Shown: positions 48,761-61,189, counted from the stretch's first letter. The stretch is DNA of 64,000 nt from Tetragonia tetragonoides (GCA_038025085.1 CM076141.1:10852001-10916000), one strand, 5' to 3'. Program-made: numbers and translations. Notes: a model not told the origin generated them from the letters alone.

Positions 48761-48904
48761 ATAGCTATATAAGTTCTGTACTGCGCATTTCCTAATTCAA
48801 TTCAATAAATAAGATTCTCTCTCTACATTCTTTATTTTCTCTCTGAATTCTCTCTCCAGAATTACTGTAAAGGTTCATCTCATATGATCATCACTTGATC
48901 ATTA
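48761..48904 (+). repeat. Copia 3' LTR, right part
   Basis: It resumes at ATAGCTATATAAG and runs to CACTTGATCATTA, matching the end of the 5' LTR at 31637. AACCA follows at 48905-48909. Confidence 0.93.
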
Positions 48905-48909
48905 AACCA

Positions 48910-50004
48910 ATGCATCAAATACTCTGTTGCAAAGTATATTTTTCTTAAAGCTTTATTACATTATACTTCATCAATAATCAAATTTCTCTAATGTTGTCAA
49001 AATGTCTTTTATGAGGTCGTCTCAAGGTGAGACCACCTTTATTGCCAAATATAGCATCATGCTTGTTTGTGCTGCCTCACGTTGAGCCCGTCTCATTGAA
49101 CAAGGGGTGTAATAGCCGCCAAATCTCTCCATTTCATTTGTGTTTTTCCAAAATCATGTTCGACTATACCTCTAGGTGAAGAAATTAAGTCATACAGCTG
49201 AACAGAAGCACTAAATTCATGCACAAGGCAAGACAATTGCATATATGTCCAAATTCATATCCTTAATTAGTTTTCCAAGTTCCGCTCTGCTCTTACAAGG
49301 ATGCAGAGACTGCTTAATCAAGATTTGATCATTCTCCCTCATCTGACTTTTTCAATTGCAAGTGGGGCTTGATCAACAAGCCAAACCAGGTTCTTAATTA
49401 GTAAATAATTAACTTGGTTAGTTAGTAGCCATGATTAAACAAAGATGAGAAATTATTCGCTGGTTTACCGACCACTATAATTTAGGGCTAGCTAATACAA
49501 GTTATCGTATTTTTTGTTTATGCCCAACTAATGTTATAGTTAGGTAAGACTAATAATATGTTAGATGCACATCCTTTTAGTTTTGATCATTTACCAAATG
49601 ATCGACATCATCATACGTCTTATATAATTAGTTTTGGGGAATTAACAAATTTGTCCCTGTTTTCTTAATTTGTAAAAATATATACTAAGGACCAATCCAG
49701 GGAAATCATACGTGCTTCAAACATCCTTTTAGTTTGTTTTTTTTGTTTTTTTTTTTTTTTTTGTGGGAAGAATTTCTGGACACATTAGTTGGTCACAACA
49801 AAACATTTTTTGAAACTTGACAAAAATTCATATAAGACAATCGGGCCGCTTGGAACAACCATTTTGAATAAAAAGTGTAACTTTTGGAATAAAAAGTTAA
49901 AAAAAAAATTACATTTTGAAAAAAAAAAAAAGGGTTACTTTTGGTTGTCTTACCATGAAACGGTTTTACACAAGACTATTAGTACTCGTTATTATTAACA
50001 AGTA
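48910..50004. other. Intergenic DNA right of the Copia element
   Basis: No gene recognised. Homopolymer T at about 49739-49762 and A at about 49900-49930 produce short meaningless ORFs. Confidence 0.5.
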
Positions 50005-50555
50005 CTCCCTCCATTTCACAAAAATTCTACCATTTGCTTATTTAGGATATTTCACAAATACACTATCATTCCTCCTTTTAGTAACATTTTACTGAATAAG
50101 AACCTATTTTACCCTACCCTATAGGCAAAAACTTATAACCCCATTTACAATTGAAGTATAAATCTGATAGGCAATTGAAGTATTTTACCCTTCCTTATAA
50201 GAAATTGAAGTAATTAGGTATTCCCTCCGACCCACAATATAAGTCGTTCTAGAAAATTAGTTTTTCCCATATTATAAGTCATTTTAGAGTTTCAACAAAG
50301 CAATTATTATTGTTTGTCCATTCTACCCTTATTTCACATTATCTTATTAATTACTCACTTTTTGGGTAAATAAAAAGTCAAAGGGTAAACTAGTCAAGTT
50401 TAATTATTTTTGATAGAATTGAGACTATTTAATAACTTTCTTAATTCGTGTGTAAAAATCTTAAACGACTTATATTGTGGGACAGATGGAGTAATTAATA
50501 TGCGAAAATCAACTTGACTAATTAAATGGTAGAATTTTTGTGAAACTGATGGGAG
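50005..50555. mobile_element. Outer Stowaway MITE, interrupted
   Basis: Ends CTCCCTCCATTTCACAAAAA and (reverse complement of right) CTCCCATCAGTTTCACAAAA continue as inverted repeats through TTCTACCATTT. TA flanks both sides (50003-50004 and 50556-50557). Without the inner element it would be about 280 bp. Confidence 0.85.
50221..50491. mobile_element. Inner Stowaway MITE nested in the outer one, 271 bp
   Basis: Ends TTCCCTCCGACCCACAATAT and (reverse complement of right) CTCCATCTGTCCCACAATAT both continue AAGTCGTT. TA flanks both sides (50219-50220 and 50492-50493). It belongs to a different Stowaway subfamily from the outer element. Confidence 0.85.
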
Positions 50556-50937
50556 TACTAGTAAATTTTTCCCTCATTATTAAAAGTCTTTGTATTCCCT
50601 TGCAGATTTTGAAACTGCTTTTCCATGTGGCCTCATCAATCATCATGTGTTTCCTCATCACACTTTAATTTATGACACTTAAACTCATCATCAGAGCATC
50701 TATCCTTCGTCACGTTCTCAATGAATTTTCCCCAGTTAAGAAGTTCATTTATAATAAGTACACAAATACAGTAATTAATGTATGAAGTCAAGGGATCTAC
50801 AGTTAGTTTAATTAGTTGCAAAGTTAGTTAGGACTGTTGTTAAGGAACATATATTAAATTAAATTAATATATGTGACCCGGCCGATCAGCTTAGTCAATC
50901 AGTAAGGTGGTTAACTGTTTTGTATTTTTTTTTTATA

Positions 50938-51386
50938 CTAGTTTTAAAGTCCGTGCGTTGCACGGTTTTGTTATCAATCCTATGTTGAATACACATTTTT
51001 AATGATAGATTATTAAATTTATATCTTAATCTAATTTGTATTAATGGAATTCAATTAAAAATTATTGTTACACACTTAAAATAATACCGCATGGTTTTAT
51101 TATTTTATTATATTTATGTAGAGATTTAGTACGACTATAATCCGTCCAAAGTTTCTTTGAATTCTAAAAGGCTTATACTTATTACTAATATCATAATCTA
51201 ACATCTTAAGAATCCTAAACACCAAGAATGTTAAGAGTTTGAAACGTTTTTACACTACTTAATTCTTGTCATTATCACCTTACACTAATCATACATTATT
51301 AAATTTTTTGATTAGGTGGCGTGTCATATGACCTTTGCTTAGGTGACACATTTCTATGTTACCGAAATATGACTCCTTTATATATA
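50938..51386 (-). mobile_element. Short Helitron-like element (minus strand)
   Basis: The minus-strand 3' end has the hairpin CCGTGCAACGCACGG, then ACTTTAAAA, then CTAG followed by T. This is the same layout as at 25697. The other side ends in the AAAGGAGTCATATTTCGGTAAC block that resembles the 5' ends at 28450 and 53213. The exact 5' TC is not preserved. About 450 bp, non-coding. Confidence 0.6.
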
Positions 51387-51656
51387 AATAAATAAATAAC
51401 AACTATTAAAAAATTATAATTTAAAAAACTATTTAAAGGAATAAATATTACATACAATCTTTCACGTTTATTGTAAAATATTTTAGGGAGTATTATTTTT
51501 GGAGATGCATAGAATAGTTATATTCCAGTTTACATTTTTAGTCAAACATAAAGTTATAACGCCAATAAAACTCTAGTTATTTAGCAAAAATCAAACTCTA
51601 ATTTTTATAATGGGAAATAATCTCAAGTCCACCAACCAAGACGTTCTCACCAGTCA

Positions 51657-51847
51657 GGGCCCGTTCTCTTAAACTTCTCCCTGAGTATTCAGTAACTTTC
51701 AGTTCAAATCAGTAAAATCGAAGTACAAATTTACTCTTTGTAATTTTAAATTCGGTAAAAATAATTTCAGTTCAGAAAAATTCATTTTAGTTCAGTTTAG
51801 TATTGTGCAAATAAGTTCAGTTAAAAAAAAGTGAAGAAAAAAGGGCC
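51657..51847. mobile_element. Tourist-like MITE fragment, 191 bp
   Basis: It begins GGGCCCGTTCTCTTAAAC and ends AAAAAAGGGCC. Flanks are TCA on the left and TAA on the right, one mismatch from a TAA duplication. The interior is rich in TTCAGTTCAG and related words. Confidence 0.55.
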
Positions 51848-52900
51848 TAAATACCAGTGGAATTGTTAGTTGGATTTGATTAGCAACTTCTTCTTCTTAA
51901 TTCTTTTTCCCCTTTTCTTTTTCTGAATGAAGCAATCTTTTATTTGATCATTACTCATTGTATGAATAATCAATTATCGATAAGGTCACGTACCACATCA
52001 TTTATGTGCTAATTATAATTAAGCTTACATCAAGACGATGCACCGAGCGAGAACTCTATCACTCATTCACTCTAAGCCTCCTACTGTATTCTTGATAACT
52101 AATTAATCTCAACTCCTATATGGGCCTCCTTTTCATATGCACATCTAGCTTCCCGTAGGCCTTCATTAGCTTCACTACACCATTTATCACAAACACTGGC
52201 AAAATCTGATTCTTTATTTTAATTATTTGTTAGTACTTATACCTTAGCACTTTTTTATAGAGGGGTGTTTAAGTTAGAGATTGATTCAACTCGTCCTTAG
52301 CTACATGTATAATAATAGAATAACTTGCATCAAACAATCAAACTTGTCATATTTATTTTAATTCTCGGTAGTTCATTGACAACATTGAATTTATTATTTA
52401 TGTTTTATATGGTCATTAACTTTTTTTTGATGTTTATTTCAGTAACATGTAGTTTTTGTATCTTATGAAATACTCTATACGAATTAGAGTAAATTTAAAA
52501 AATATTGCCAATAGTATGTATAAACAAAATAGGAATGATGCCCAACAGAGCAATATGTTGTTGGATGCCCTACATGGAAACCAAATGATACATACGTACC
52601 ACAGAACTTAAACTAATCCAATCTTAAGTGGGAAAATTATGATAAAGTACTATTGATTAAAGTTTTAGTCTTCGTAAAACTCTAAAAATATGCTTGTTTC
52701 TATGGGGTACGGTTAGTTTATATCTATATAGTGTCTTAGTGCTACTCGAAGTATATTCGCTCTTATGTGGCATGCTCTTAAAAATATCGCTTTAGATATT
52801 TGCTCATTTTTGTATTTTTAGCCTTAATTTTATTTTTAATATTATTATTATTTTCTTATATACGGTAACCAACATATACCTGCGATCTTACATGTTTCTT
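51848..52900. other. Intergenic DNA, nothing recognised
   Basis: AT-rich, no ORF of note and no clear repeat boundary. Confidence 0.5.
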
Positions 52901-53213
52901 ATACATATTGTATATGCATCTCGTTCTAAAGTATTTTTCGATGCGAATTTGATGGTATAAAAATTATTATTTTTTGAGATGTGTAGAAAAAGTTATATTT
53001 GATTTCAAATATTTGACAGAGTTTTAGTATTACTCTTATAAAACTCTAGAGGTTTATCACAACTTAAGAATCCTACTAAACGTTTTACACCAGTAAATTT
53101 TTGTCTTTATTCTCGCTTAGGTGGCGCGCTTTTAATATTCTCGCATACGTGGCGTGCCTCATTGCTCCCGGAAAATGCTTCCTTTATATATAATATAATA
53201 TATAATATATTGA
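52901..53213 (-). mobile_element. Third Helitron-like 5' end (minus strand)
   Basis: About 300 bp similar to 28140-28450, including GTTTTACACCAGT, TTTTTGTCTTTATTCTCGCT, TAGGTGGCGC and CATTGCTCCCGGAAAAT. It runs into an AT-rich end whose minus strand starts TC after an A. The matching 3' end is not visible. Confidence 0.6.
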
Positions 53214-53423
53214 TGATTGATTTTTTTTAACAAAAATAACCTGAATTTCATTGTCGTCTAATTTGGTCCAAATAAAAGTTTCTAATTGTAGGATGTTTGA
53301 GTAAGATCTTGGCTGCTCCATGGCACTTACCGTTTTAGGCGGAAGACATTATCAACAAACTATTACATGTACATGCAGCCTTCAGCGCGCGTGATGCTCT
53401 AGTGATGATGACTTGATGTGTTA

Positions 53424-53695
53424 GGCTCCGTTCTTTTTAATTGGATAGAACTTAAGTGAATCGAACTAAATTGAAATTAATTGAACTAATTTTTTTAAAT
53501 TTGATCTTTAACCATTTTGAACTCACCCAAATATATTTAATTTTGGATTCGTTTGAAAGTATACTTTGAAATCTTTCTGATTACATTGTTATCGTCATGA
53601 AATTTTTTAAAATAAATAATTATTTGAGTGATAAAGTTACACATGAACTGAACCGAACTGAATTTGAACGAAATTATATTTAGACAAATAGAGCC
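53424..53695. mobile_element. Tourist-like MITE, 272 bp
   Basis: The left end GGCTCCGTTCTTTTTAATTG and right end ...GAGCC form short inverted repeats. TTA flanks both sides (53421-53423 and 53696-53698). The interior is GAACTGAACCGAACTGAA-like. Confidence 0.65.
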
Positions 53696-54212
53696 TTAAT
53701 GTCATAAATTATGCCACACCCAAAAATAAATGTCATATGCCACAAATTTTTTCTTTGTACTATGGAAATCTATATAAAGACATACTAAAGGGAACCCCAT
53801 CAATATCGTTCATATATATGTTTTTTTGATAACAACATTTCTTGCAAATGTTTTTTCTGATAATAATTACATTTCTTGCACATGCAATGCCGGCCTTTAA
53901 TTTTTATTTTTTTTTTTTATTATTATTTTTTTTTTTGTAACAGCCCCTTTCCCTCCAATAAAAAAGCGCTATAACTTAATTAACACCTCAAAAAAAAGTG
54001 AGTAACTTATTATGGGACTTTTTAAGAAATATTTTTAGGCAATAAGTTACGGGGCATGGTGATCAACTACGTATTTGCACCAAAAAAACTACGTATTTGA
54101 CTTGTAGCAATGGGTCTGTTAAAAAAAAATGTGTATAATAATATTTATAAAAATAATTGACAATGGGTGTAGTACTTCCTCTAATTATAATCAGTTTTAT
54201 ATCAATTGACCA

Positions 54213-55929
54213 GGCCGCGTTTTCGGATTAATATTTTAAGTGAGCTTATATTGCCAATTTGGTATTTTAAAACACTCCGACCACGATAAGGTATTTTGAT
54301 AAAATATAATATGCTCATAATATTGCTTCTTCTTATTGATCGATGGGAGACCCCATATTTATAGACTACACTTAACTTATTCTCCAAGCACAACTAATAT
54401 CCTAATTATACTAGTTTCCTAAATACATTAGATCACTAGTATAATATCCTAAACATATAATATCATATATATAGTCTCCTAGATATATATGGAAAATATA
54501 TTCATCCAATATATTTTCCATATCTGATATCCACCCTCCCGCAATCGTAGCGGCAGGATCATCACGAACGCTATGATTAGAGCAATACAATACGTAGTGT
54601 CCTTGTCTTTGGTGAGTCCTCGATCTGCACGTCGAGTCTTCACAATTCATTGGTCGGTGAGTACTCGATCTGCACGCCGAGTCTTCACAAGTCATTACTT
54701 GGTGAATCTTCGATCTGTCCGTCGAATCTTCAAATATCATCAAGTAAGGAGAAGTCAACTTCGTGTCGCTATCTCCAATACTTCCATTGGCGCCATCCAT
54801 GGCCGTTGATCAAATTCATTATCTTCATCAAGGTGATCTTGTATATCACATGAATACCTTTTTTTCATCTACTGCTGCCAAACGGGCAGTAGCTCCGTCA
54901 TTATCATAGATAGTCATCAATCAAAGATCCCTTGATCCATCAAAAGTGGAAAAAAAAATGGTTTAATTTGAGTTTCGATCTTTTTGGGTCCAGTGGCGGA
55001 CAAACAAGTTAGAGTCCGCCACGGGCACAGCGGAAGCTATTGTGATTAGGTCCTCAGGAACGAACTAGCCCTGATACCATGATAAAATATAATATGCTCA
55101 TAATATTGCTTCTTATTATTGATCTATGGGAGACCCCATATTTATAGACTACACTTAATTTATTCTCCAAGCACAACTAGTATCCTAATTATACTAGTTT
55201 CCTAAATACATTAGATCACTAGTATAATATCCTAAACATATAATATTATATATATAGTCTCCTAGATATATGTGAAAAATATATTCATCCAATATATTTT
55301 CCATATCTAATATCTATCTCTAACATATTTTAAATGTCTAACTCGTGCAAATACACCCAAATATCCCTTGAAACCCAGTTTCCAGGCATAAAAAATTATT
55401 TTTCCACATTTAATTGATTTTCAAGTCTTTTATTCATTTAAGAAAATAGGCGATTATTGTTTGAAATTAATAAGTAACGTATTCCCGTTTTTCTCTCTTT
55501 CTTTTTCTGAAAATCCTCTCTCTTTCTTTTTTCTGGAAATCAAATTGAAGAGGTGGAGGTTGGTGAAGATGGCAGGAAAATGAATGCAAGTGGAGTGAAT
55601 GCAATTGTGCGGGAGTAGTGAGTGTAATAAACGAGAGGGTTGAGCGGGAATTGGTGAAATGTTGGGGGAGAAAAGGGAAAAAAGGAGGATAGGTTATTTA
55701 TTAATTTAAAACAATAATCGCCATGTTCATAAATGAATAAAAGGTTTGAAAATCAATTAAATGTGAAAAAATAATTTTTATGCCTGGAAATTAGGTTTTA
55801 GGGGAAATTTGGGTGTATTTGCACGAGATAAATATTTAAAATACCCTATCGTGGCCGGAGTGTTTTAAAATATCAAATTGGAAATATAGGCTCGTTCACT
55901 TAAAATACCAATCCGAAAATGCGGCCAAT
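54213..55929. mobile_element. Long-TIR MULE-like element, interrupted by an LTR element
   Basis: Left end GGCCGCGTTTTCGGATT and the right end read in reverse, GGCCGCATTTTCGGATT, begin inverted repeats that run about 300 bp once the inserted element is removed. Shared words include TTTTAAAACACTCCG, AAATACACCCAAAT and TTCCAGGCATAAAAA. The flanks carry a 9-bp near-duplication, AATTGACCA (54204-54212) and AATTGACTA (55930-55938), as Mutator-like elements make. The centre has no transposase. Confidence 0.72.
54297..55325 (-). mobile_element. TRIM-like LTR retrotransposon inside the MULE-like element (minus strand)
   Basis: LTRs of about 240 bp lie at 55080-55325 (5' on the minus strand, TGTTAGAG..TTTATCA) and 54297-54530. 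The flanking duplication is TATTT (54292-54296, 55326-55330). The primer-site complement GCCCTGATACCA at 55068-55079 gives minus-strand TGGTATCAGGGC. A purine tract GCGGGAGGG lies by the other LTR. The interior is ~540 bp with three ~43-bp tandem copies containing TCGATCTGCACGYCGAGTCT (54,600-54,745). The single 129-codon ORF over them is a by-product. Confidence 0.85.
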
Positions 55930-55938
55930 AATTGACTA

Positions 55939-57317
55939 ACGGTATCAGTAAAGAGCTAAGCAAGGGGTTGATTAGACCAAGATTAGCCCATGGAACAAGC
56001 CATTAATATTACAGATCGATCAGATCAAGCTTGTAGTGGATTAAACTAGTAGCAGTACTTTAAGTGAGGACGATAACGATTATCACTAAGCAAACGGTCA
56101 TGTTATACGCCAATGTTATTTTATTTAATTTGTTCGTTGAGCTAGGGGCCAATGCATACATGCAAATACGCAATGCTTCATGCCTATATACATATTCATG
56201 TGCGGTTTCCTGTACTAATGAATGTAGATACTTAACCACTTGGCAATACATTTAAAATAGCCCTTATCAAAAAACAAACAAAAAAAACTTTTAAAATAGC
56301 ATGGTATATATTCAAAAGCTTGATTATAACTCAGCGAATGGTCCGTTAAAAAAACTTAAAATAGTTCTAGTGGTGACTACTATCAGGAATTCATTTGTCA
56401 CTTTTTTATATGTTTTCGTATTATTTTTACAAGCAGTACTTCTCTTTTTTCCTTCAGAAAAAAAAATGCAATACTTTTCTTTTTTGTTTCTAAAAATATA
56501 TTTAATTTTATAAATATGTTATTATGGTTGCATATATCTCGAAAATTTATATGGATTAAGAAAAATCACTTTTATAATAAAAAAAAAATTACACTCATAA
56601 AAATTTAAGAAAATAAAACATATTCGAGAGATTGGCCTGAAAGCCGATGGGTGGAGACGAAATCTGAATAGTTTTTTTGAGTTTTTAGTTCACTCGTAAT
56701 AAATTTAAGAAAATAAATAATTTTGAGTTTTTTTGGTCTTGAAACTTGAAGAGTCGTGCCAATGATCACCTCTAATTTGAGCTTACCAAGATAAATTAAA
56801 CCAACTTGACCTGAATCGGATTTGAATTGAATAATTGTTTTTTTTTACTTGATCGTTAACACCTATATAACTTAAGAAGGACGAGCCTCTTCAATATTAG
56901 GTTAACTTGAAATGACGTGTTCAAAAGTTTTGAACAGCAAATGTATTAGCGGATCTATTCAGAAAGAGAGTGAGAATGTTTGGCTAAGTACTAATTTACA
57001 AATAGGGCTAATTTCTTCGCACATGATTGTGATATTAAATAGCAAAACTATTGGGGAATTTAATTTTTTTTGAATTTAATGTATTCTTATGGGTTGCCTT
57101 GCTTCTAACTTTGTTGTAATAACTTTTTTTTTCTTTTTTGGTGCTAATTTTATGATTAACTAGTAAATAAAACTGAAACAACACAGAGATTTGGAGAGGT
57201 TTATTCGCAGCTCTTAATTTGTTTAAGGCAAATATTAAAATGTTGGGGGGGGGGAGCGATGCCCTCAAATCATGGTAATAGTCATTCATTGGCTGTGTAT
57301 TAGCCTTTGACAAAAAC

Positions 57318-57354
<37 letters not shown>

Positions 57355-57620
57355 CATTCATTTTCTTGTTGAGCCTCTATAAAAGTTAGGCGTATCTACC
57401 CCTAAATGACATTGTTTGTTGCATTATGGTTCTACTTATTATGATTAGTCATACTGTAAACTTTGATCTATATTTGGGCGAGTGCTTAGGAAACGATTAT
57501 TAGCCTTTTATTTACAAATTTGAGAATATTCTATTATTTCTTCTACCAAAGATTATCATAGTAGACAGTAGATCGAAATGAACTAAATGCATCAAAAGTT
57601 TATTGAAAAAAACTATTGGT
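55939..57620. other. Intergenic DNA with homopolymer tracts
   Basis: No gene found. There is a run of G at about 57244-57253 and a run of about 33 A at 57320-57352. Confidence 0.5.
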
Positions 57621-57624
57621 GGCC

Positions 57625-58840
57625 CATGTCCCAAATACTAGCGCCCATGTCCCATGTGATCTTCCCGAGGCACCAGAGGTCCCCTAGGGTGATGATAGAC
57701 CCGCCAGAGAAGTTAGGACAAAAACGAAAACCGGACCCCTGGAAGCCAAAAATCAAAGGCTCTAATCCACATTTTTTGGGCTTCCACGAGGCCCCAGAAC
57801 GAAGGTGAATATTTTTGCATTAAATCGCACGGGACACCTTTAGGGAACATAAGAGGCCCTGAGGGTCCATTATTGAGTCCCTAATAGGCTTGTAACTAAG
57901 TTTTTACGGAACACTAATGTAAGAGCTGGAACACCTAAGGCATGGTTAATATCGAATTTCGGGGATCCGGATGACCCTTCTGGGGCACTGATGGTCCTCT
58001 ACGGTCATGATAGAATCCATGGAGAAGTTTGGACAAAAATGACACCCGGACGCCCGGAAGCCGAAAATGAAGGTTATAATCCACGTATTTTGGCCTTCCG
58101 GCAGGCCCCAAAATGAAGGTGGATATTTTCACACCACATCGCGCAGAATCCCCCCAGAGAACATGGAAGGCACTCGGGGTCGCTTATCCAGTCCTTGATA
58201 GGCTTGGAAGAGCGTTTTACGGGACATTGGTGTAAGAGTAAACATGGGTGATATCAAAGTTCGGGATTCGGATGACCCTCCCGGAGCACCGAGGGACCTT
58301 TTGGGTCATGATAGACCTCCCGAAAAAATTTGGTCAAAAATTACATCCGGGTCCCCGGAAACCGAAAATGAAGGCTATATAATCCACGTTTTCTGGGCTC
58401 TTTTGGGAGGCCCCGAAACGAAGGTGTATATTTTCGCACCACATCGCACAGAATACCCTAGGGAACATGGGAGTTCCTGGGGGTCGCTTATCCGATTGCT
58501 AATAGGTTTGAAATGGCGTTTTACGAGACATTGGTGTAAGAGTCAGAATACTAAAGGCATGGGTGCTATCGAAGTTCGGGGTTTCAGATGACCCTCTCGG
58601 GGCACCGAAAGTCCTCTAGGGTCATGATAGACCCCCCTGCGAAGTTTTGGCAAAAATGACACTCGAGCCTCGGGAAGCCGAAAACGAAGGCTATTAGCGT
58701 TTTTGGACCTTCCGGTAGGCCGCTGAACGAAGGTGAATATTTTCAAACTATATCATTCGGGACACCCCTAGGGGACATGGGAGGCCCACGTGGTAGGTTA
58801 TCGGGTCCTTGGTAGGCTAGAAGGGCCTCTTATTGGATAA
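57625..58840. repeat. Satellite-like tandem repeat, four ~310-bp monomers
   Basis: The same landmark (GATGACCCTYYCGGGGCACC or its variant) occurs at 57658, 57970, 58271 and 58587, spacing 312, 301 and 316 bp. Each monomer also has CATGATAGACC, GGAAGCCGAAAAYGAAGG, GAAGGTGAATATTTTC and GGGACATTGGTGTAAGAG in order. It is clearly more GC-rich than its surroundings. Monomers differ by roughly 15-25%. Open frames on both strands arise from the repeat. Confidence 0.9.
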
Positions 58841-59290
58841 CAGAGGCTAATCCACGGTTTTTGGGTAACGAGCATGACTCCCAACCACCCCGTGCCGCCA
58901 AACCTACCCCATATATAGCCTTATCTACTATTATAGCGAGGTCTCATAATTACAACTACAACTATAGCTAATTTTGCCATTCGTAGCAACTTTCAACCAT
59001 TTTGTACTAATTTATTTCCTTCTTTAACATTTCACAACTACAACTACATATAATTTCGCCAAACATAATAGCTTATCCGTAACTTCTCCAATACTGCAAT
59101 ACGTATGGAATGTTTTTTAAATAGGAGGAAGCCTCCAATTTTGTTTTAAATGAGGCTTGAATCAAGGTCATTGTTGGGAACAAGTGGGAGTGATGGGGTG
59201 TGCCACTATGCTACCCACCTAGGTCCCCAAGCGCCTCCAATACAAATGAATGATGTAACCAAAAGCTATCATCTATTAACATTGAACTAA

Positions 59291-59540
59291 GGGTGTGTTC
59301 TTTATAGCTTACCAAATCAATTCAGTTCAATAATCAAAAGTGAGCTCGTGTTACTACAGTGATTTTCAGTTCACTTCAAAAATATTCAATTTAGTGGTGT
59401 TTAGTTAAGAAACAACCTTTTATCTCAAATATCAAGTGATATTCAGTTCAATTTAGTGTTGTCTTTTCAATTCAGTGATGTTTAATTCGGTTCACTTCAA
59501 TTCGATTAAGTTTAGCGCACTTTAGATAAGTTCAACCTCA
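59291..59540. mobile_element. TTCAGTTCAG-rich MITE, copy 2, degenerate
   Basis: It starts GGGTGTGTTCTTTATAGCTT after TAA. The interior order matches the other copies (TTAAGAAACAACCTTTTATCTC, ATATCAAGTGATATTCAGTTC). The right end has decayed near ATAAGTTCAACCTC. Confidence 0.6.
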
Positions 59541-60489
59541 AAAAATACAAAGTGAAAACTACATAGGAGTATGCTTTTTTGGTTGGAGAAAAACCTTGAA
59601 GGAGAAGAAATCCCACAACATTGTGTTTGGTGTTGTAGGATATAGTTCACCCACAATTTAAGTATATACTACTATTGTGGTATTATTGAACTCCTACACT
59701 CCTACACTCCTACTCAAGCAAAGACAGGAAAGATTAATGTGTTGTGTTTGTTTCAATTCTATGGACAATGATGAAATCCTGAACATTTCTCTTCAAACAA
59801 TGTAAAATTAAGCCATGGTCCCCATCACTTCTCTTGGAAACTAAACTCACAAGAAACTAAAACTTTGTATAGTAAACAGTAAGTAAACTCACAACAATGG
59901 CAGGGGGGCGGCACCTAGGGAAGAGAGAGAAACATTATACACTAAAAATTAAGGTATATGCCACATCTAAGCCTAAGAATGTGCCAGGTGCAATGCCTTT
60001 AAGCTCTTAACACCTAAATTACACTATTTTAATTAATTAATTAATATTCTATGGTTAGTTAGTAACTGTTTTACCGACCCAATGGATCAAAGAAATGAGA
60101 TTGCTTGAAAGAGAAATGACGTCACCCACATTCTTGATCTCCTCAATTAAATGAACCCCCACCTTTTCCTTAGTTATTTGGTTCTCTACTTCTCTTATTG
60201 AGTTAGTTAATACCATCTTATTATTAATTAGTCCCTTTAATTATAATAAAAAATAGTGTGTGTTCTGTGCTCTCATGTGATTTGACTTACAAAGCAACAC
60301 TAGGCGTCTTTAAAAGCCATTAGTGTCATGCCGCCTAATCCATTGTTATGGGAGATTTGGAATATTTAAATCATGTGTTTGATTAGAAGATTCTTTAATT
60401 GAGCACGGTGTGTGCATGCATAGTATGCATACCATGTAAATTCAAGATAATTGTTAGCTAAGCATAAAAGGGCGGTTAAAAGCCTAGGT
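59541..60489. other. Intergenic DNA, nothing recognised
   Basis: AT-rich, no convincing gene. CTCCTACACTCCTACACTCC near 59,690-59,712 is a short direct repeat. Confidence 0.5.
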
Positions 60490-60496
60490 AATTTGG

Positions 60497-60907
60497 CCCT
60501 GTTTGGCAATTGGCTAGTGACATTCGCTGTTGGCTGATAGCTGGTGGCTGGTGGTCGATGGCTGGTATTCTTAGCTAATTTGACTGGCTGGTAACATTGG
60601 ATGTCTGGAAAGAGATGTTTGGTAACATTGGCTGGTAACATTAGCTAGTTATATGTAAAATGACCTATAAGGACATTCTTATGATTGAGGAATTTGATGG
60701 CATAGAAGTAAATAATTGCAAGTCTTGGACTATTATGTCACCAGCCAATACCCATAAGCCAACCCTATTGGCTTTTCAAAAGTTGGCTTGTGGGAAACAA
60801 AAAGCCAATCTCAGAAGCTAACATCCAAACACCAATATTGGATGGTGGACTGGTCAAACATCCAATTTTGCCAAAAGCCACCCCACAAGCCAACATCCAA
60901 GCACCCC
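60497..60907. mobile_element. Possible non-autonomous DNA transposon with GGCTGGTAACATTGG-type repeats
   Basis: The left part repeats TTGGCTGGTAACATTGG-like words and the right part holds their complements (CCAGCCAATA, AGCCAATC, AGCCAACATCCAA). The region can therefore fold back imperfectly. The left edge GGCCCTGTTTGGCAATTGGC resembles MITE starts. No target duplication could be fixed. Confidence 0.4.
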
Positions 60908-61189
60908 CATTATTAAGTTGTATGAAAGAAAGTCTGACTCCAAATTTGATTATATAACTCCGAATCTGATTAATGGTGAATCGGATTTGAATACTGCCAA
61001 ATCTGAACTGAATCTGATCCATTGCGCTTACGAAAATCATTGCATTGTACAATAAACTTCAGGAACGACTAGTAATGTGGTATGGGATATTTTAGGAAAT
61101 AGTCTCGTTTAATGTGACAGTCATGAAAACCTGAGCGATTCCCTGAATTATCGGGTTTGAGTCAAAATTGACAAGAGTGCTTTAAAATC

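Larger units (their letters stand above)
31385..48904 (+). mobile_element. Ty1/Copia LTR retrotransposon, degenerate, with nested gypsy insertion
   Basis: A 5' LTR at 31385-31637 and a 3' LTR split as 36512-36630 plus 48761-48904 share TGTTCAARAAGGCGA at the start and TCACTTGATCATYA at the end. The host duplication AACCA is present at 31380-31384 and 48905-48909. Gene order gag, protease, integrase, reverse transcriptase, RNase H is the Copia order. The coding region has several stops and frameshifts. Without the gypsy insert the element is about 5.4 kb. Confidence 0.95.

Noticed and set aside
54411..54800. 129-codon minus-strand ORF with repeated CEDSxCRS words
   Set aside because: It is the ~43-bp tandem repeat inside the TRIM-like element; no similarity to retrotransposon proteins.
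57587..58746. ORFs on both strands with repeated PPEKxxQK and GRPKYVDY-like words
   Set aside because: They follow the satellite monomers and are not kept open in all copies; no known domain.
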